64,000 nucleotides of DNA from Symbiodinium natans (GCA_905221605.1 CAJNDS010001646.1:274001-338000), one strand, 5' to 3'; positions 1 to 10,535 are shown, counted from the stretch's first letter. The notes: generated by a model from the letters alone, not told the origin. Numbers and translations: made by a program.

Positions 1-74
1 AAATGCCCTAATGACCCGAATATGACCCCAGCCATGAACCCAATATGACCCTAAAACGGACTTCGGAGTCGCCG

Positions 75-201
75 TGAGTGATTCGAAGGCTTTGTCCCAC
101 ACGAGGCCCGTGACGATGGCGGCAGCACTGGCGATGGTGTGCTGCACATCCTCCCTTCCATGGTCGGTGAGGATATTCGGAAGGTGCGTGTGCGCGAAGA
201 C
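75..201 (-). CDS. coding exon, unassigned, of a minus-strand gene running off the window start
   Basis: The minus strand is open and protein-like from 201 downwards (VFAHTHLPNILTDHG, then ASAAAIVTGLVWDKAFE). It starts right after a CTCCCGCCAG acceptor. The frame continues toward the window edge, so the downstream part of this gene is outside. I do not recognise the family. It lies below the membrane-segment exon at 283-397 and may belong to the same multi-pass membrane gene that begins near 5311, but the long span leaves room for two genes. The 3' boundary is a guess. Confidence 0.4.
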
Positions 202-282
202 CTGGCGGGAGGAATTCAGAGCACTCAGGGCTCTGCCTAAAAAAATCTCATTTGAAGAACAAAGCCACAAATAAACGCCCAA

Positions 283-397
283 ACTGCTGAAGGAAGAGCC
301 CAGAAGGCTGTTGCTAGCAAGGCCAGCCAAGTAAGGGGAAAGGCCACCACGACATAGGTGTCCATCAGAGTGCCTTGGTGGGCTGGCGTTCTTGAGA
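283..397 (-). CDS. coding exon with a hydrophobic membrane-spanning stretch
   Basis: A strong acceptor (pyrimidine-rich CTCTTCTCTGTATATGCAG) sits just before 397. The frame that follows reads TLMDTYVVVAFPLTWLALL and continues hydrophobic, long enough for one or two membrane helices. It stays open past about 283, where a GT donor near GCAGTTTGG would end it before the stop. The family is not recognised. Its position fits a multi-pass membrane protein shared with the exons at 4.2-5.3 kb. Confidence 0.45.
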
Positions 398-964
398 CTG
401 CATATACAGAGAAGAGTTGGCCTGTGTTTTTGATGGCTTGAAGTGCTTAGATTGGATGTCCTTAGCACAACTGTGGGCTCAATGAAGCCCTAACAAGTGT
501 CTAAACCTCACTAAACTCCTAAGCGTCGAACAGCTCGAGTCAAAACCCCAAGACACCCTAAGAACCTTAAACGTTCAAAAGTCCTAAAACATGCACGTCA
601 AAAAAAGGGGTGCCTTTTTTGGTGTAAATGGGCTTATCAGGGAACCGAAACCCGGGCCTGCTCTGGTCCTAGTAGCCCTAAACCCCAAACCCTAAACCCG
701 GAACCCTAGTCAATGTTAGAGCGATGCCCAAAGTGCAATGCGGCCGCACTGTCAGGGCGGCACCTCGGAGGAGGCACCAGCCGAATGCGGCCGAGAAGGA
801 GCCTCCCACATAGGGTGTTTAAGTTTTTTTTAAATGGTTTTTAGGGCTTTTAGGGCTTTTAGGGTTTGGGCAAGCAGTCTGCGGACACTTCGGACGAAGG
901 ATTCGGACGAAGAAAATAGGGAATTGAATTAATGAGATATCCAGCGCAGGTGTCAGTGCCTGCC

Positions 965-1072
965 TTTCCTGTAATAAGCATTCCAAATTGCCTGGAGCGG
1001 TGCCTGCTGCATGGCACGCGGGGCAGGCGTTACATGTGGGTCAAAGCGTTTCCTCAGGAAACTGCCAAGTGA
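965..1072 (-). CDS. exon-like open frame (FLRKRFDPHV)
   Basis: The minus strand reads LGSFLRKRFDPHV, then an AMQQAPLQAIWNAYYRK segment before a TGA. The composition is protein-like and contrasts with the TTTAGGG-rich DNA on both sides. Possible splice sites are weak (GTAACG after FDPH, or a GA donor near 970), so the ends are uncertain. No family recognised; probably one exon of the 1-5.3 kb gene. Confidence 0.3.
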
Positions 1073-1199
1073 CGTTTTGGGTTTAGGGCTCAGGGTTTAG
1101 GGTTTAGGGTTCCGAATCGATATCTACTTTTGGGAACTTGTGGGGTTCAAAGGGCCAAAAGGGCTGAGGGTTGAGGGTCGGCTCTGGTGGTACTTTGGG

Positions 1200-1317
1200 G
1201 CGTCTTCTTTCAGAACTTGGGACGATTCAGCGAAGGCTGGGCCTGCCAACATCTCCAAATCTGGAGCCAAGAAGGGCGGCAAGTGGTCCGTGACAGCCTC
1301 CACGACGACCACCAGCA
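1200..1317 (-). CDS. coding exon, unassigned
   Basis: It opens after a GGCTTCTCAG acceptor (1318-1320) and reads VLVVVVEAVTDHLPPFLAPD, then an ALFAESS-like acidic stretch. It stays open to about 1124, where it runs into TTTAGGG-containing intron-like DNA; the true donor is probably near the AAGTTCTG at 1215. The start of the exon is hydrophobic. No recognised domain. Confidence 0.4.
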
Positions 1318-1856
1318 CTGAGAAGCCTGGGTGGCGCCACGTGCGTTTCAGGCCACACGGGGTTGAAAGCGACTCTCGAGACTGAAGGGGCTATGACTCG
1401 AGACTGTGATCTGTGTAGAGGTTCTCTTTTGCAGCTCAGAAGTAGAAAATCCTTCTGGCAAAGGGGTTAATGTCAATCCCGGTAGCCGAAGCTCCAGCCC
1501 AGCACTGCGAAGGTGAGCATCCAATCCCAGTCATCCGGCTGCACCAGAAGTCCCTCCACTCACAGGGGGGGAGGTGGGTTGGGGAGGGGGGTGTGTGTGT
1601 GCGTGTGTGCGTGTCGGAATTGGGGATATGCTTCTGTCTGGCGGGGTTTCTGCTTAAACTCCCCGGAACCTTCTAAGCCCATTGTAAGCCCTTCCCCCAA
1701 TTCCCACTTGAAGGCTTTTTTTTCGAAAGCATCCAAAGTTTGAGGGGTATCCCTCCTACCTCTAGAAGGGACCCTTAATCTTATTCCCTATAGTCCCTCT
1801 ACACCTAAGCCGCCCCTGAATACCCCCTAAATGGTTCCTCCTTTCAAACCCAACAC

Positions 1857-1942
1857 CTGCCTCCGTGGAGTGCAGGTAGCCAGTGTGCAGGAGGAGAACA
1901 AGCTGGCAGAGTCGATGGGGACTTTGGGGCCGGGGGTGTGCT
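1857..1942 (-). CDS. coding exon, unassigned, with clean splice signals
   Basis: Bounded by a CCCCACAG acceptor above 1942 and a GTGTTG donor below 1857, giving 86 nt. Two frames are open; the more protein-like reads CQLVLLLHTGYLHSTEA. CCCTAAA tracts lie on both sides, as for other introns in this gene. No domain recognised. Confidence 0.35.
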
Positions 1943-2614
1943 CTGTGGGGAAACAAGATTCGGCTGCTTTTTTAGGGCGTTTGCGGGCCCTGAACCCTAA
2001 ATTACTAACCGTTACTAACCCCTAAACCCTAAACCCTAAACCCTATCAACCCTATGAACCCTAGGTAGGGGAGGGAGGTTGAGAGCCACGAATCGGACCT
2101 TTTGCGCAGCTCTGGTCTTGCTGCCGGGCTTGGTGTCACTTGGTGTCGCATAATTGCCCCTCTAGAATGCCCAAACTCAAGGTCACAAGATAACACCAAA
2201 CTGACAAGAGACTGAAACTACACGGACATCCTCTGCCAGTCCGCCAGGATGCCAAGGCTCTAAGCCCTAACCCCCTAAACCTTCACCCCCCGCCTGCATC
2301 ATCAGGAAACCCATGACCTTGGTCCGGGAGTCCCACCCCCCCCCCCCCCCCCCCAATGGCGTTTGAGCAAGATGAAACGCGTGGGGGGGGGCGGGGGTGA
2401 GTACCCCGATGTATAGGCGCAGTTTCTTTTTTTCCTGGCATATTTAGCCACATGCCAAAAAGACAACTCCAAAAACTTCCTGCAGACTGCTGCTGCGCAA
2501 CCCTTATACCACCCTTCTAAATTATAGGGCTTCGGGAAGTCGAGTTTTTGCCAAACACAGCTCTTCTTTCGAACAAAGGGGTTTAGGGGTTTAGGGTTAA
2601 GAAGTGCCCTCTAC

Positions 2615-2685
2615 CATGCCAGGAGACGAGGCCGGCGCCGTCCAAGAAGCACTCTTCGGCGAAGTGATGCCAATTGCACTGCCAC
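2615..2685 (-). CDS. coding exon with a Cys/His-rich, RING-like segment
   Basis: A CCCTGCAG acceptor precedes 2685 and a GTAGAG donor follows 2615 (71 nt). One frame reads CNWHHFAEECFLDGAGLVSW, whose C-x2-HH-x4-C spacing resembles the middle of a RING-type zinc finger. The segment is too short to prove this and the other Cys pairs would have to come from neighbouring exons. Context: minus-strand exons of the 1-5.3 kb gene. Confidence 0.35.
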
Positions 2686-2998
2686 CTGCAGGGCTGACTC
2701 GGCTACTGTTGTGATGTGGAGGGTTTCGAGGGCTTAGGGTTTAGGGTTTAGGGTGGACATTGGCATACGAGTACGTTGGCAACTTCGGGTGTGCAGTGTA
2801 GGATCCCCATATATTTCGGTCTCTGTTTTCTTTGGGAGCGGGGTATCATATACGGGTGCCCGAACGAAAAGGAAGCCATGATTGCTTGAAGAAGCCCCTG
2901 CAAGATTGTCAGACTGAAGGGATCCTTATTCAAAGCTCTGGCTCACAAACCTCCGCATGCCAGTTTGATGCTGAATAGCACTGCTGGTGAACACTCAC

Positions 2999-3084
2999 TG
3001 GCAGCTCCCGCAGCCTCACTTTCCACTCTTCACCGCCCTCCCGCACCATCCGCCCACAGGGGTCCACGAAGAATGTACCTCGAT
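2999..3084 (-). CDS. coding exon, unassigned (FFVDPCGRMVREGGEEW)
   Basis: An 86-nt exon with good signals: acceptor TTGCATCTTCCAG above 3084 and a consensus GTGAGT donor at 2993-2998. The frame reads TFFVDPCGRMVREGGEEW and then KVRLRELP. It is polar and protein-like. No domain recognised. Confidence 0.5.
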
Positions 3085-3236
3085 CTGGAAGATGCAACAC
3101 AGAGGATGTGCTCCTGGGTCACGTTTCATTCTATACTTACGCAACTCACAAACCTTCGCTTAGTGTGTCCAATGAGGCTTTTTGGATACTTTTTGGATTT
3201 CACAGTCAAAAAATAAAAAGTCTACCAAGCAGGAAC

Positions 3237-3433
3237 CTGGACTCTTGTCGCTTGGCTCATCCGGGTTGAAAGTAATGGTCAGGTCGGTCTTCAAGACAGA
3301 AAAACTCTCGCGTTCCTCTCGTCCATTTGCGTCGGACGTCGAGAAAACCACACTGGGGTCGCTGTCAGAGTCGGTATCAGCTGCACGGTGGCCCCAGTCA
3401 GATTCGATCTTTTTGCCTAGACCCAGGAGTAAC
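3237..3433 (-). CDS. coding exon with an Asp/Ser-rich acidic segment
   Basis: Preceded by one of the best acceptors in the window, CTCTTTTTTTTCAG (ending 3434). The frame reads LLLGLGKKIESDWGHRAAD, then a DTDSDSD run and LKTDLTITFNPDEPSDK, and stops being protein-like at a GTTCCT donor near 3236. The acidic run suggests a cytoplasmic linker. Membership in the 1-5.3 kb membrane gene is inferred from strand and spacing. Confidence 0.5.
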
Positions 3434-3532
3434 CTGAAAAAAAAGAGGTACTCTTTTGGGTTTTACAGGGATTTTAAGGGAACCCCCAACCTTCAACAAA
3501 AGAAAGTGAGGGCCTACTCTGGGTCCTAGTTG

Positions 3533-3675
3533 CTGATGTCGCTTGGAAAGGGTTGCCATCTTTTGCCAGGCTCGCGGTACTCCCACTGCACCATGTCACT
3601 TTTGATGAACTGAGAGCGCACCCGCTCGCCCACGAAAATGGAACCTCGCAGAAAGACTGCTGCCCAAGCCAGCAC
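3533..3675 (-). CDS. coding exon: hydrophobic segment plus WEYREPGKRWQPFP motif
   Basis: Follows an AACATGCAG acceptor (3676-3678). It reads VLAWAAVFLRGSIFVGERV, then SDMVQWEYREPGKRWQPFP, then a TAG. The first part could be a membrane segment; the second has the W-x-Y...W spacing seen in WWE-type domains, but this is weak. The exon probably ends at a GC or GT donor before the TAG. Confidence 0.4.
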
Positions 3676-4184
3676 CTGCATGTTTTGTTGATGTTTGCCC
3701 ATTCTCCCACATCTGGGAGCTTCTGAATATTGAGTAGAATGCCGCTCCCCATTGTCGTTAAGATAATGATCAGATATGAGGCCCTGTCAAAATTCAGTTG
3801 TTGAATGTTGTTGATAGGTTATTATGGGGTATGGAGGGGATTGGCCCATTGACCAAGTCAACCCCAGCAGTAGAGTTTTTTGTGTATCAAAAAACTCCAC
3901 ACCTAAACCCTATAAAGCCTAAACAACAAAATCGTAAACATGATGCCTGCTGCCGAGCAGCCATACAGCACTCCAACGTGCTGTCTCTGACCTTCTCTGT
4001 GTGAGAGAAGGGTTTTTCTTTCTACAATGGAAGACACGCGTTCAGCTCCATTTTCCCACAACTCGGGGCTCAGCCGTAAGAGGAGAGGGTCATAGAGTTG
4101 GCTTTGGGGTTGGGGATTAAGGTTTAGGGTTAGGGTTGAGGGTCTATATAGGGGTTTATAGTATTTTCGCCTCGGCGCACTCCA

Positions 4185-4281
4185 CTGCAAGGAGCCGAGC
4201 GCCCGCACCAGGGTGAAGGCAGTCATGTGGCTCGACAGCTGGCCGATGGCAAAGAACAGCTGTGGATCGCCCCGAAACCTC
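4185..4281 (-). CDS. coding exon (DPQLFFAIGQLSSHMTAFTLV)
   Basis: The minus frame reads FRGDPQLFFAIGQLSSHMTA, then FTLVRALGSLQ, an amphipathic to hydrophobic helix-like segment. It is bounded on the high side by an intron holding CCCTATAAACCC repeats and on the low side by a TTTAGGG-type intron. It fits between the membrane exon at 4440-4662 and the exon at 3533-3675. Confidence 0.45.
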
Positions 4282-4439
4282 ATTTGGGGAAACATATGGG
4301 GAAGACATGGGCAGACCAAGGAGACCGGTTCAGGGTTTGGGGTTTATAGGGTTTATAGGGATTAAGATGTAGGGCTTCTGAAACCCATACAGCCATTCAG
4401 TTTTTCTCAAACCCGGTTTTAGGAAGTAAGAGATCGGGG

Positions 4440-4662
4440 CTGAAAGCCAAGGGACAGGTACATGAGCACATTGGAGGCCACGAAGAACAGGCAGGCCACG
4501 ACGCCATAAATCTGGCAAAGTCGGAGAGGCCCTGCCGGAAGATTTAATCCCGGGTGCTTTCCCATCCATATCCTTGCTGAGAGCACTCTTAAGGTTTCAA
4601 ACAGAAAAAAGCAAAGCCATGCAACGGCCAAAAAGCCTCTCCTGACCAAGGGACTGCTCAAT
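4440..4662 (-). CDS. coding exon(s) with two membrane segments
   Basis: Two hydrophobic stretches are seen in one frame: FLAVAWLCFFLFETL (about 4590-4640) and YGVVACLFFVASNVLMYLSL (about 4440-4510), joined by a short polar loop. Relative to the preceding somatomedin-B exon the frame is shifted by one base at the SLGQE/SLVRR junction near 4655, so either a short intron or a frameshift lies there. Multi-pass membrane topology is a direct inference from hydrophobicity. Confidence 0.5.
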
Positions 4663-4689
4663 AAGCACGCCGTGGAGCGCAACACTGAA

Positions 4690-5130
4690 GGTGTTTGCCG
4701 CGAAGATCGAGGTAGTTTTGCAACTCATCTCGTCGGCCATTTTGCGCAGCCCTTGGAGTTTGGGATTGTGTGAAATGTAAACAAGCCCCATCACTGACAC
4801 GATGAAGAAGACCATCACGAGGCCCAGAATAAACTCAGATCCAACGATGCCCTCCCCATGCTCCATGTGTCGGATCTGCTCCTCCAGCTTTATTAGCTCC
4901 GTGTGTGCATTGCCTTCAGTCATGCACTCCTCCGAAAAATCCTCACAACAATTGCCCACATTGATGCACTGGGACGTGCATTGACACTCGCTGTCAGGGC
5001 AGTAGCCATGACATCCGCCAAAGTTTTTGCAGGAGGCCTCTTCTTTTCTGTCCTTTCCAGTCCTTGGTGTTCCGCAAGACGTTAAAACACCAAGCAGCCT
5101 GAACATGGCCCACATCTGCCTTGAAAATTG
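4690..5130 (-). CDS. exon encoding a somatomedin-B-like Cys module and a transmembrane helix
   Basis: The Cys pattern is C-x3-C-x4-C-x-C-x3-C-x5-CC-x6-C (4924-5037), the eight-Cys layout of somatomedin-B-like domains, with the diagnostic CxC and CC pairs and DF after CC. A polar linker follows, then a helix FILGLVMVFFIVSVMGLVYI (about 4785-4850), so the Cys module should be extracellular or lumenal. SMB domains are disulfide-knotted protein-binding modules. The protein then continues into further membrane segments (4440-4662). The upstream exon (5198-5311) supplies a signal-anchor. The acceptor is one of several AGs between 5075 and 5145. Confidence 0.65.
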
Positions 5131-5197
5131 GACTTCTGGTAGTTTAAAAATTTGCAGAAGTTTTTCCAAGACTCATGGCTGTGCAGTTCCCTTTGAC

Positions 5198-5311
5198 CGT
5201 CATCTTCGTCTCCTCGTCTGTTGGGGGCAGCGCAAAGAAGAGCCATAGGCCCAAGATGGAGAGGCCAAGCACTGAGGCGATGAAGAGCTTCCAGTTCAGG
5301 CTTGCATTCAT
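5198..5311 (-). CDS. first coding exon: start codon and signal-anchor/signal peptide
   Basis: ATG at 5309-5311 begins MNASLNWKLFIASVLGLSI, followed by LGLWLFFALPP and an acidic tail. That is a classic signal peptide or type II anchor: short polar head, about 20 hydrophobic residues, Pro/Ala end. The exon of 38 codons ends at a GT donor (5197); without splicing the frame would stop within 17 codons. The somatomedin-B exon comes next, so secretion or membrane insertion is consistent. The start is chosen because it is the only ATG before the hydrophobic core. Confidence 0.6.
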
Positions 5312-5699
5312 GGGACCCGGCAACTCCCGCGCCAGGGCTTCTCCTCCCTAGCCTATGTACACCGTGCTGAGACGAGCGGGATCGCAGGAACCATGCAAAG
5401 GCAGAGCCCCCCCCCCCTCCCCAGTGGCATTGTACCCGGCAATTGCACCCCAAAAAGGAAGTCGGATGCAAACCTAAACCTCTACCGCAAGTGCGGGCAG
5501 CACAATCTGACATCTGACCACGAATCCATCCAAGCCCCCCAGAAATTAGAATTGAGAAGCCTGAAACCTCCGCTTTCCCATCGAATGATCTCCCTCAAGG
5601 CCCACAAAAACTGGAGCATCTACAGTGGAAGAATCCCAGAGACCCCTCTAGAACGCATCCTACGTTCTCAGCCCCTTCAAACCCCTAAATCCTTCTAGA

Positions 5700-7200
5700 A
5701 GGCTCGGTATATGCCAAGTGCTGAGAAAGGCTTGAGAGTCCAAAAGGCGTGGGGATTCAGAGCTTTGCAGGAGCCAGAACTCGCGCCCAAAACCGATGAC
5801 CATTCTGCCCTGTGCACGCGCCAACTCCCAAAGCACCCTTAAACCCCGAAACCTCAAACCCTTAAACTCCAAGGCCCAAATTCTAAACTCCTAAACCCTA
5901 AACCTCATACACCCTAAACCTCTAAACCCTAAACCCTAAACCTCACAAACCCTACACCTTCCAATTCTTTTAAACCCTAAACTCCTTAAACCCCCCAAAA
6001 TTCCCACCCAAGGTCCGAGCTGGTGTTACCAGCACCTTACAGTCGGCTCCAATTCGACTTAGAAGGGTTTGAGGGTTCAGCGTTTAGGGTTTAGGGTCCA
6101 GGGTTTAGGGTTCAGAGTTTCGGGTTCAGGGCTCAGGACCAAGGATTGCCCGGTGCCTTAAAGAGGCAGGAGGCTCCTCAAAGTATGTTGCGCGTGGGGC
6201 AATTTCTTGGATTCAGGGCTTTCCAGTGATGCTGCGCCATGGCTCTTGAGATTCAGTGAACATCCCTCAGCCGCCAGGATGTTTCAGAGCCGTCCTTTGG
6301 AGCTGCTTTTTGCATTCCTTGAGTGCCGACATGTGCATACCACCGAAGGCCCGAGCTCGAACAGCTGGCCCCTAAACCCTAAGCCCTGAACCCTGAACCC
6401 TAAACCCCAGACCCTAAACCCTATCCTTTTAGAGGCGCCATTATCAGCGACCACACCGAGCTGCAGGCGGGTACATAGAGGAGCCAGACGCCGAGCTGTG
6501 GCCTGAGAGGCTCTACCTTGGACCTTGGGTTTTGGGGTCCCGATTTCGGGATCCTTACGGGAATGTAAGGGCCATATTCGGGGCATTTTAACGGGAACTT
6601 TTAGGGGTACAATAGGGGTGCGAGTCTTCATCCCTTGAGAGGCTGCGAATTTGTCGAGGAGCCTGCGCTAAGTTACAGCAATCAGGAAAGCAGGTTTTCG
6701 AATCCATATACACATATATATATATATATGTATACATATCTTAGATCAGATATGTGTGCACAAAAGAAGTTTCGCCTGCACACTTCGCACCCCTGGCTGC
6801 AAGCCGTTTTTGGGAACCTGCAAAGAAAGTCCAGGAAATGCTCTGTCAAGACCCGGCTTTTCCGGTTCTGTGTCAAGTGTGCTTGCAAACGTGTACACAA
6901 CTACGCTCAAGTCGAGGAAAGAAGCAAAGGGAACCAGTCCAGGGCCGCGAGGATGACCGGAGGGGTGCAGAGACTCGCTTGAAGACTGCTTCGGGCCCAA
7001 TCGTCCCACTGCCTAGAAACACAGCAGATCTGCCAATGCCTATCCGACATCCTAGTGGGGTGCCTATGGAAACCCAGAACAGGCTCTTGCGACTTCACCC
7101 TGTCCCTGAACTTTGAAAAGCTGGGCTGTTCATGGTGCCCTGTATAAGATGCTGATGCAGTTGCCAAACTTGCAAATGAGGACTCCGGCAGATGCTAGTG
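5700..7200. repeat. intergenic stretch with dispersed CCCTAAA tracts
   Basis: From about 5880 to 6130 and 6370 to 6425 the sequence is largely short runs of CCCTAAA or its complement with point variants (CCCTGAA, CCTCAAA). A TA/TATG microsatellite lies at 6710-6745. I see no exon with convincing protein-like frame and splice sites. Confidence 0.6.
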
Positions 7201-7221
7201 CATCCAAAATCTAAACTGCTA

Positions 7222-7297
7222 GCGCTGCTCAGAAGCTGCGGCCCCGGACCACGTCTTCTTGCCCATCTCGGTCTTCCCACGCAGCCACTGCGCAAGG
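7222..7297 (-). CDS. exon-like frame (LAQWLRGKTEMGKK)
   Basis: Reads LAQWLRGKTEMGKKTWSG on the minus strand and is protein-like to about 7222. It lies just downstream of the two JmjC-like exons at 7441-7657 and may belong to that gene. Boundaries not resolved. Confidence 0.3.
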
Positions 7298-7440
7298 TTT
7301 AGAGTTTAGGGTTTAGGGTTTAGGGCGAAAGGCAAAAAGAGTTGGAGGCTGATCATGGCTGTTAATTATGCCTGATTGGTGAACCCACGTGGGTGTTTGG
7401 ATCCTCTTTTACATCATGTGAGGCTATGAAATGCCATTCT

Positions 7441-7490
7441 GACCCCGTGAACTTCCTCCCCCCCACGAAAAGTTGCTTTAGCTTCTGGTA
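7441..7490 (-). CDS. possible JmjC exon (QLFVGGRKF)
   Basis: Follows a TTGTACCAG acceptor and reads KLKQLFVGGRKFT. JmjC domains commonly have a Q-x-x-G-x-K-x-F segment shortly after the first metal-binding motif, and this would be in the right order after the exon at 7604-7657. The segment is short. Confidence 0.35.
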
Positions 7491-7603
7491 CAATGATATG
7501 TGAGGGGCTCTCCATGGACCTTCAGAAAAATCACGACCTAGACCACAAGGGAACCAGCGCAGTGAACACAAAGCAGGTTCCTTCCTTGCTTGGTATGGAG
7601 AAC

Positions 7604-7657
7604 TGCTCGAGTCGTAGTGCATGTGCTGTAGAGAGCCGGTCTTGCCAAGAAAAGCTA
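7604..7657 (-). CDS. possible JmjC exon carrying an H-x-D metal-binding motif
   Basis: A 54-nt segment after a TAG acceptor reads FLGKTGSLQHMHYDSSS. The G-x-x-G/S...HYD form is the usual first iron-ligand motif (HxD) of JmjC-type Fe(II)/2-oxoglutarate oxygenases. This locus is 24 kb downstream of the end of the F-box-JmjC gene, so it would be a second gene. Without upstream or downstream exons the call is tentative. Confidence 0.4.
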
Positions 7658-7999
7658 CTAGAGGACATGACACAGCGTAAATAAGGTGTTGTCATGAGCA
7701 GTTTCCAGGTTCAGTGATGCCTGAAGAACGTGCTCAAAAATTCATGGCAGGCTGAGCGCAGAGACTCGATCCCAAGTTTTTTAATGACCATATCAGGTGA
7801 CCCTGTACACCAGTGCCTCTCGCGCGTGTATGGCCACGCCAGTGGTCATGGCAAAGCCAAGTCCTTGACTGGCCAACATGATTGGTGGATAACTCACGGC
7901 CAACAGTCAAAAATGCAGTGCTGGGATCAAGGCCATACCAAAAATACTGAATGGGCAGATATGGGTCTCGTCAGAATACTAAGCATCGTGTGCTTTGAC

Positions 8000-8613
8000 C
8001 ATGCGCCGCAGGTGAGAAACTGCGTGCCTCGGAATCAGACACGAAAAAGATAGCTCTTGCTCTTGGGTGGGAGCAGGGAATGTGTGAGGTGGGAAGGAGT
8101 GCATGTGGCGGCTTTGAGGAAGAGCCATGTTTGGCTTCTGATTCGGAGTGCCGGATATGGTGTTTGTGAAATCGGCAGGAACTTCCTCTTCGGGTCGCTG
8201 CCTGGACGGCCGCTGCACAGATTCCAGGTTCCACCTCTGCTCCTTCCACCGCAGGATTGTGGGGCGGCAAGTCCCAACCCATGCATTGCGCTGGGTTCCC
8301 ATGCCAGCTTTTCAGCTGCACATGGACTCCAAAAGGTCTAGATGAATTGCTTCCGACCTGCATTGTTACTTCTTTGTTCCGCAGGCCCAAGTTATTGGGC
8401 TTGATGCAGCTGGACACTTGCCACAGGATTCTCCATGCGCGAGGTCGTCCCTGACCTTAAGGAATTTTGACCTTCTGCTAGGTTTGCGTGGTGGGTTGTC
8501 CTGACTGCCACGGGCGTGCCGCCCCCCTGCACGTCTTCCTCGGCCGGCGGATGCTGTGCCCCTTGTGGCATCGTCGCTCCTCAAACCCCCGAAGCTGAGT
8601 GCATCTTGCGGCC

Positions 8614-8651
<38 letters not shown>

Positions 8652-9890
8652 GTGATGATGGTGATGGTGATGATGATGATGATGACGACGATCATCTGCG
8701 TGCGCTCTTGCATCCTGCAAGCCCCTCCAGTCGTCCCTCCTCCAAAACCCCCTACAGTGTTGTCTGCATGTGTGAAGCGGGGAAATCACCTGTGCTCCGG
8801 ATGTGGCGCAAGGCCGTTCTCTGCTTTTTTGCCTTTGTGGTGGTTTCACTGACCCCGACTCCAGCCACAGCTGGAGTTCACATGGGGTTGGGGGTTTTGG
8901 GATTTAGGAGTAATTAGGGAGTTGAGCTTTAGGGAGCACAAAATCATCCTTGCTGCTTCTTGCTCTTTCGGGCCCGGACCGAGAGCGGCAGCCAGGGCTG
9001 TGGACCGCCGCTGGTCCTGGCTTGTGCAGTGCAAAGATTAGGGTTTAGGATGGTTTAGGCCAACCACATGGTTTTTGCTGGTTTTCGTTGAGAGCAGTTT
9101 GGGTGTTTAGGTGATCAGGGAGTGGGATGGCTCAGAATCAACCAAATCTGAAAAGGCTGCGAAAACGGGTGTCGCTCACAGGCAATGATCAACAAAGCCC
9201 ACGCCGGCACCCTCAAACCCTCAGGCCTTGGAGGTCTGAAGCATCTTTGCCTCCAATGCAAGGCGTTCCTCGGTCATGGGCCAACTGCTTTCGTCTTCAG
9301 CTTCGGATTGTTGTGTTCGGGGAGCTGAGGCCTGAGCTGAGGGCCCAGGCCAAAGCTAAGCCATTCTCTAGACCTAAGGGGAACCTATAGGAAAAAAGAA
9401 GGGTACTAAAGGGCTTATATGGGAGCCGAAAGCCCAAAACAAGGGAAGAAAAAGGGCCTGCTCCTTTGTGCCGCGATGCGACACCACTCCCGAGCCTTGC
9501 GAAAGCAAAGCCCAGGCCGCCTTAACCCTCTAACGCCTCACCCATCCGAACCCTGAAACCCTCAGAACTGCGATTCGCTGAAGAACCTCCTCCCCCCCCC
9601 CGAAAAGAAAGATAATCCCCATGTTGCATGCTTCATCATTAAGGGAAGGTTCTTACGCAAACAATAGAGAAACCCCGCACAGGTCTCGACGGGCCCCTGG
9701 AAATCCGAGCTTGCGGCCGGCACGGCGCCGTTCGGCCGCTGGAGAAGGAAGCGGCCTCCTTGCCCCAGGGGCTTCTGAAAGGTATGCTAGGGTCCTTATA
9801 TTGGGGCTTGAATTAAACTTCCGGGTTTAGGGCTTACAGAGCTACATTACAGTTACGTAGGGCCGCGCACATGCCCAAACTGTAGAAACC
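8000..9890. other. no supported gene; GAT microsatellite and TTTAGGG fragments
   Basis: A (GAT)n microsatellite with GGT and GAC variants lies at 8614-8690 and accounts for the poly-Asp or poly-His frames on either strand. TTTAGGG fragments occur at 9035-9050. Some short frames are open but none shows recognisable motifs. Confidence 0.5.
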
Positions 9891-9902
9891 TCAAACGCGC
9901 CG

Positions 9903-10535
9903 ATGCGCGGGACTCTTGTGCAACCTCTCCCGTGGCTCTGCCTCGTACGATGCCGCCGACCTGCACTGCAACAATGAAGCGCCGCAAGGATTTCTCTTAG
10001 TTAAGCCTGACAGCGACGATGGGATTAACACAACCTTCAAATGGAGAGCAATCTGCGCAAACTTGGCCGGTCCCATCAGCAAGAGAGAGCACAAGCCTTG
10101 CAAGTCCCGAGCCAATCCAAGAACGCCCCGAGAGTTTATAACCGCGCTTTGTATTGAGGTTTTGCAGGGCAGGGCCAAGCATGCCATAGCGCGCTTGGGT
10201 GTTCCTACAGGCGGTCTGGTTTGGCTTGTTGAGATTGGGCCCCGTGCCCCCTTCACTACACTTCTCCCATCAGCTGCCCTAGCCCTGCACCTGGAAGAGG
10301 GAAGCAAGCCTAGAGACGTGAAACCCTGCACATTCCCGTATGATGTCGGCGCCTTTCCCGGGTGGAGCTCGCAAACGCATGCTGGGATCCAGTCGGGAAG
10401 GGGATGGCCTGCAGTGTGCAGATTGAAAGCCCGTTTCTCGTGTTTATATGTTTGAGGAGCGATTCTACTTTCGGGAGACTGGATAAGGCCGCTCTCAGAG
10501 TCACAGTCACACACTTTTCTGGTCCGCTCCCTCAT
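9903..10535. other. region open for about 600 nt on both strands, function unknown
   Basis: Both strands have a long uninterrupted frame: plus 9916-10455 and minus 9891-10535. The plus frame contains PQGFLLVKPDSDDG and GGLVWLVEIGPRAPF; the minus frame contains SYGNVQGFTSLGLLP. The strand cannot be chosen by eye. It could be an intronless retrocopy or one large exon. No family recognised. Confidence 0.25.

Noticed and set aside
8478-8917. Poly-Asp, poly-Met and poly-His frames
   Set aside because: Translation of the GAT microsatellite.
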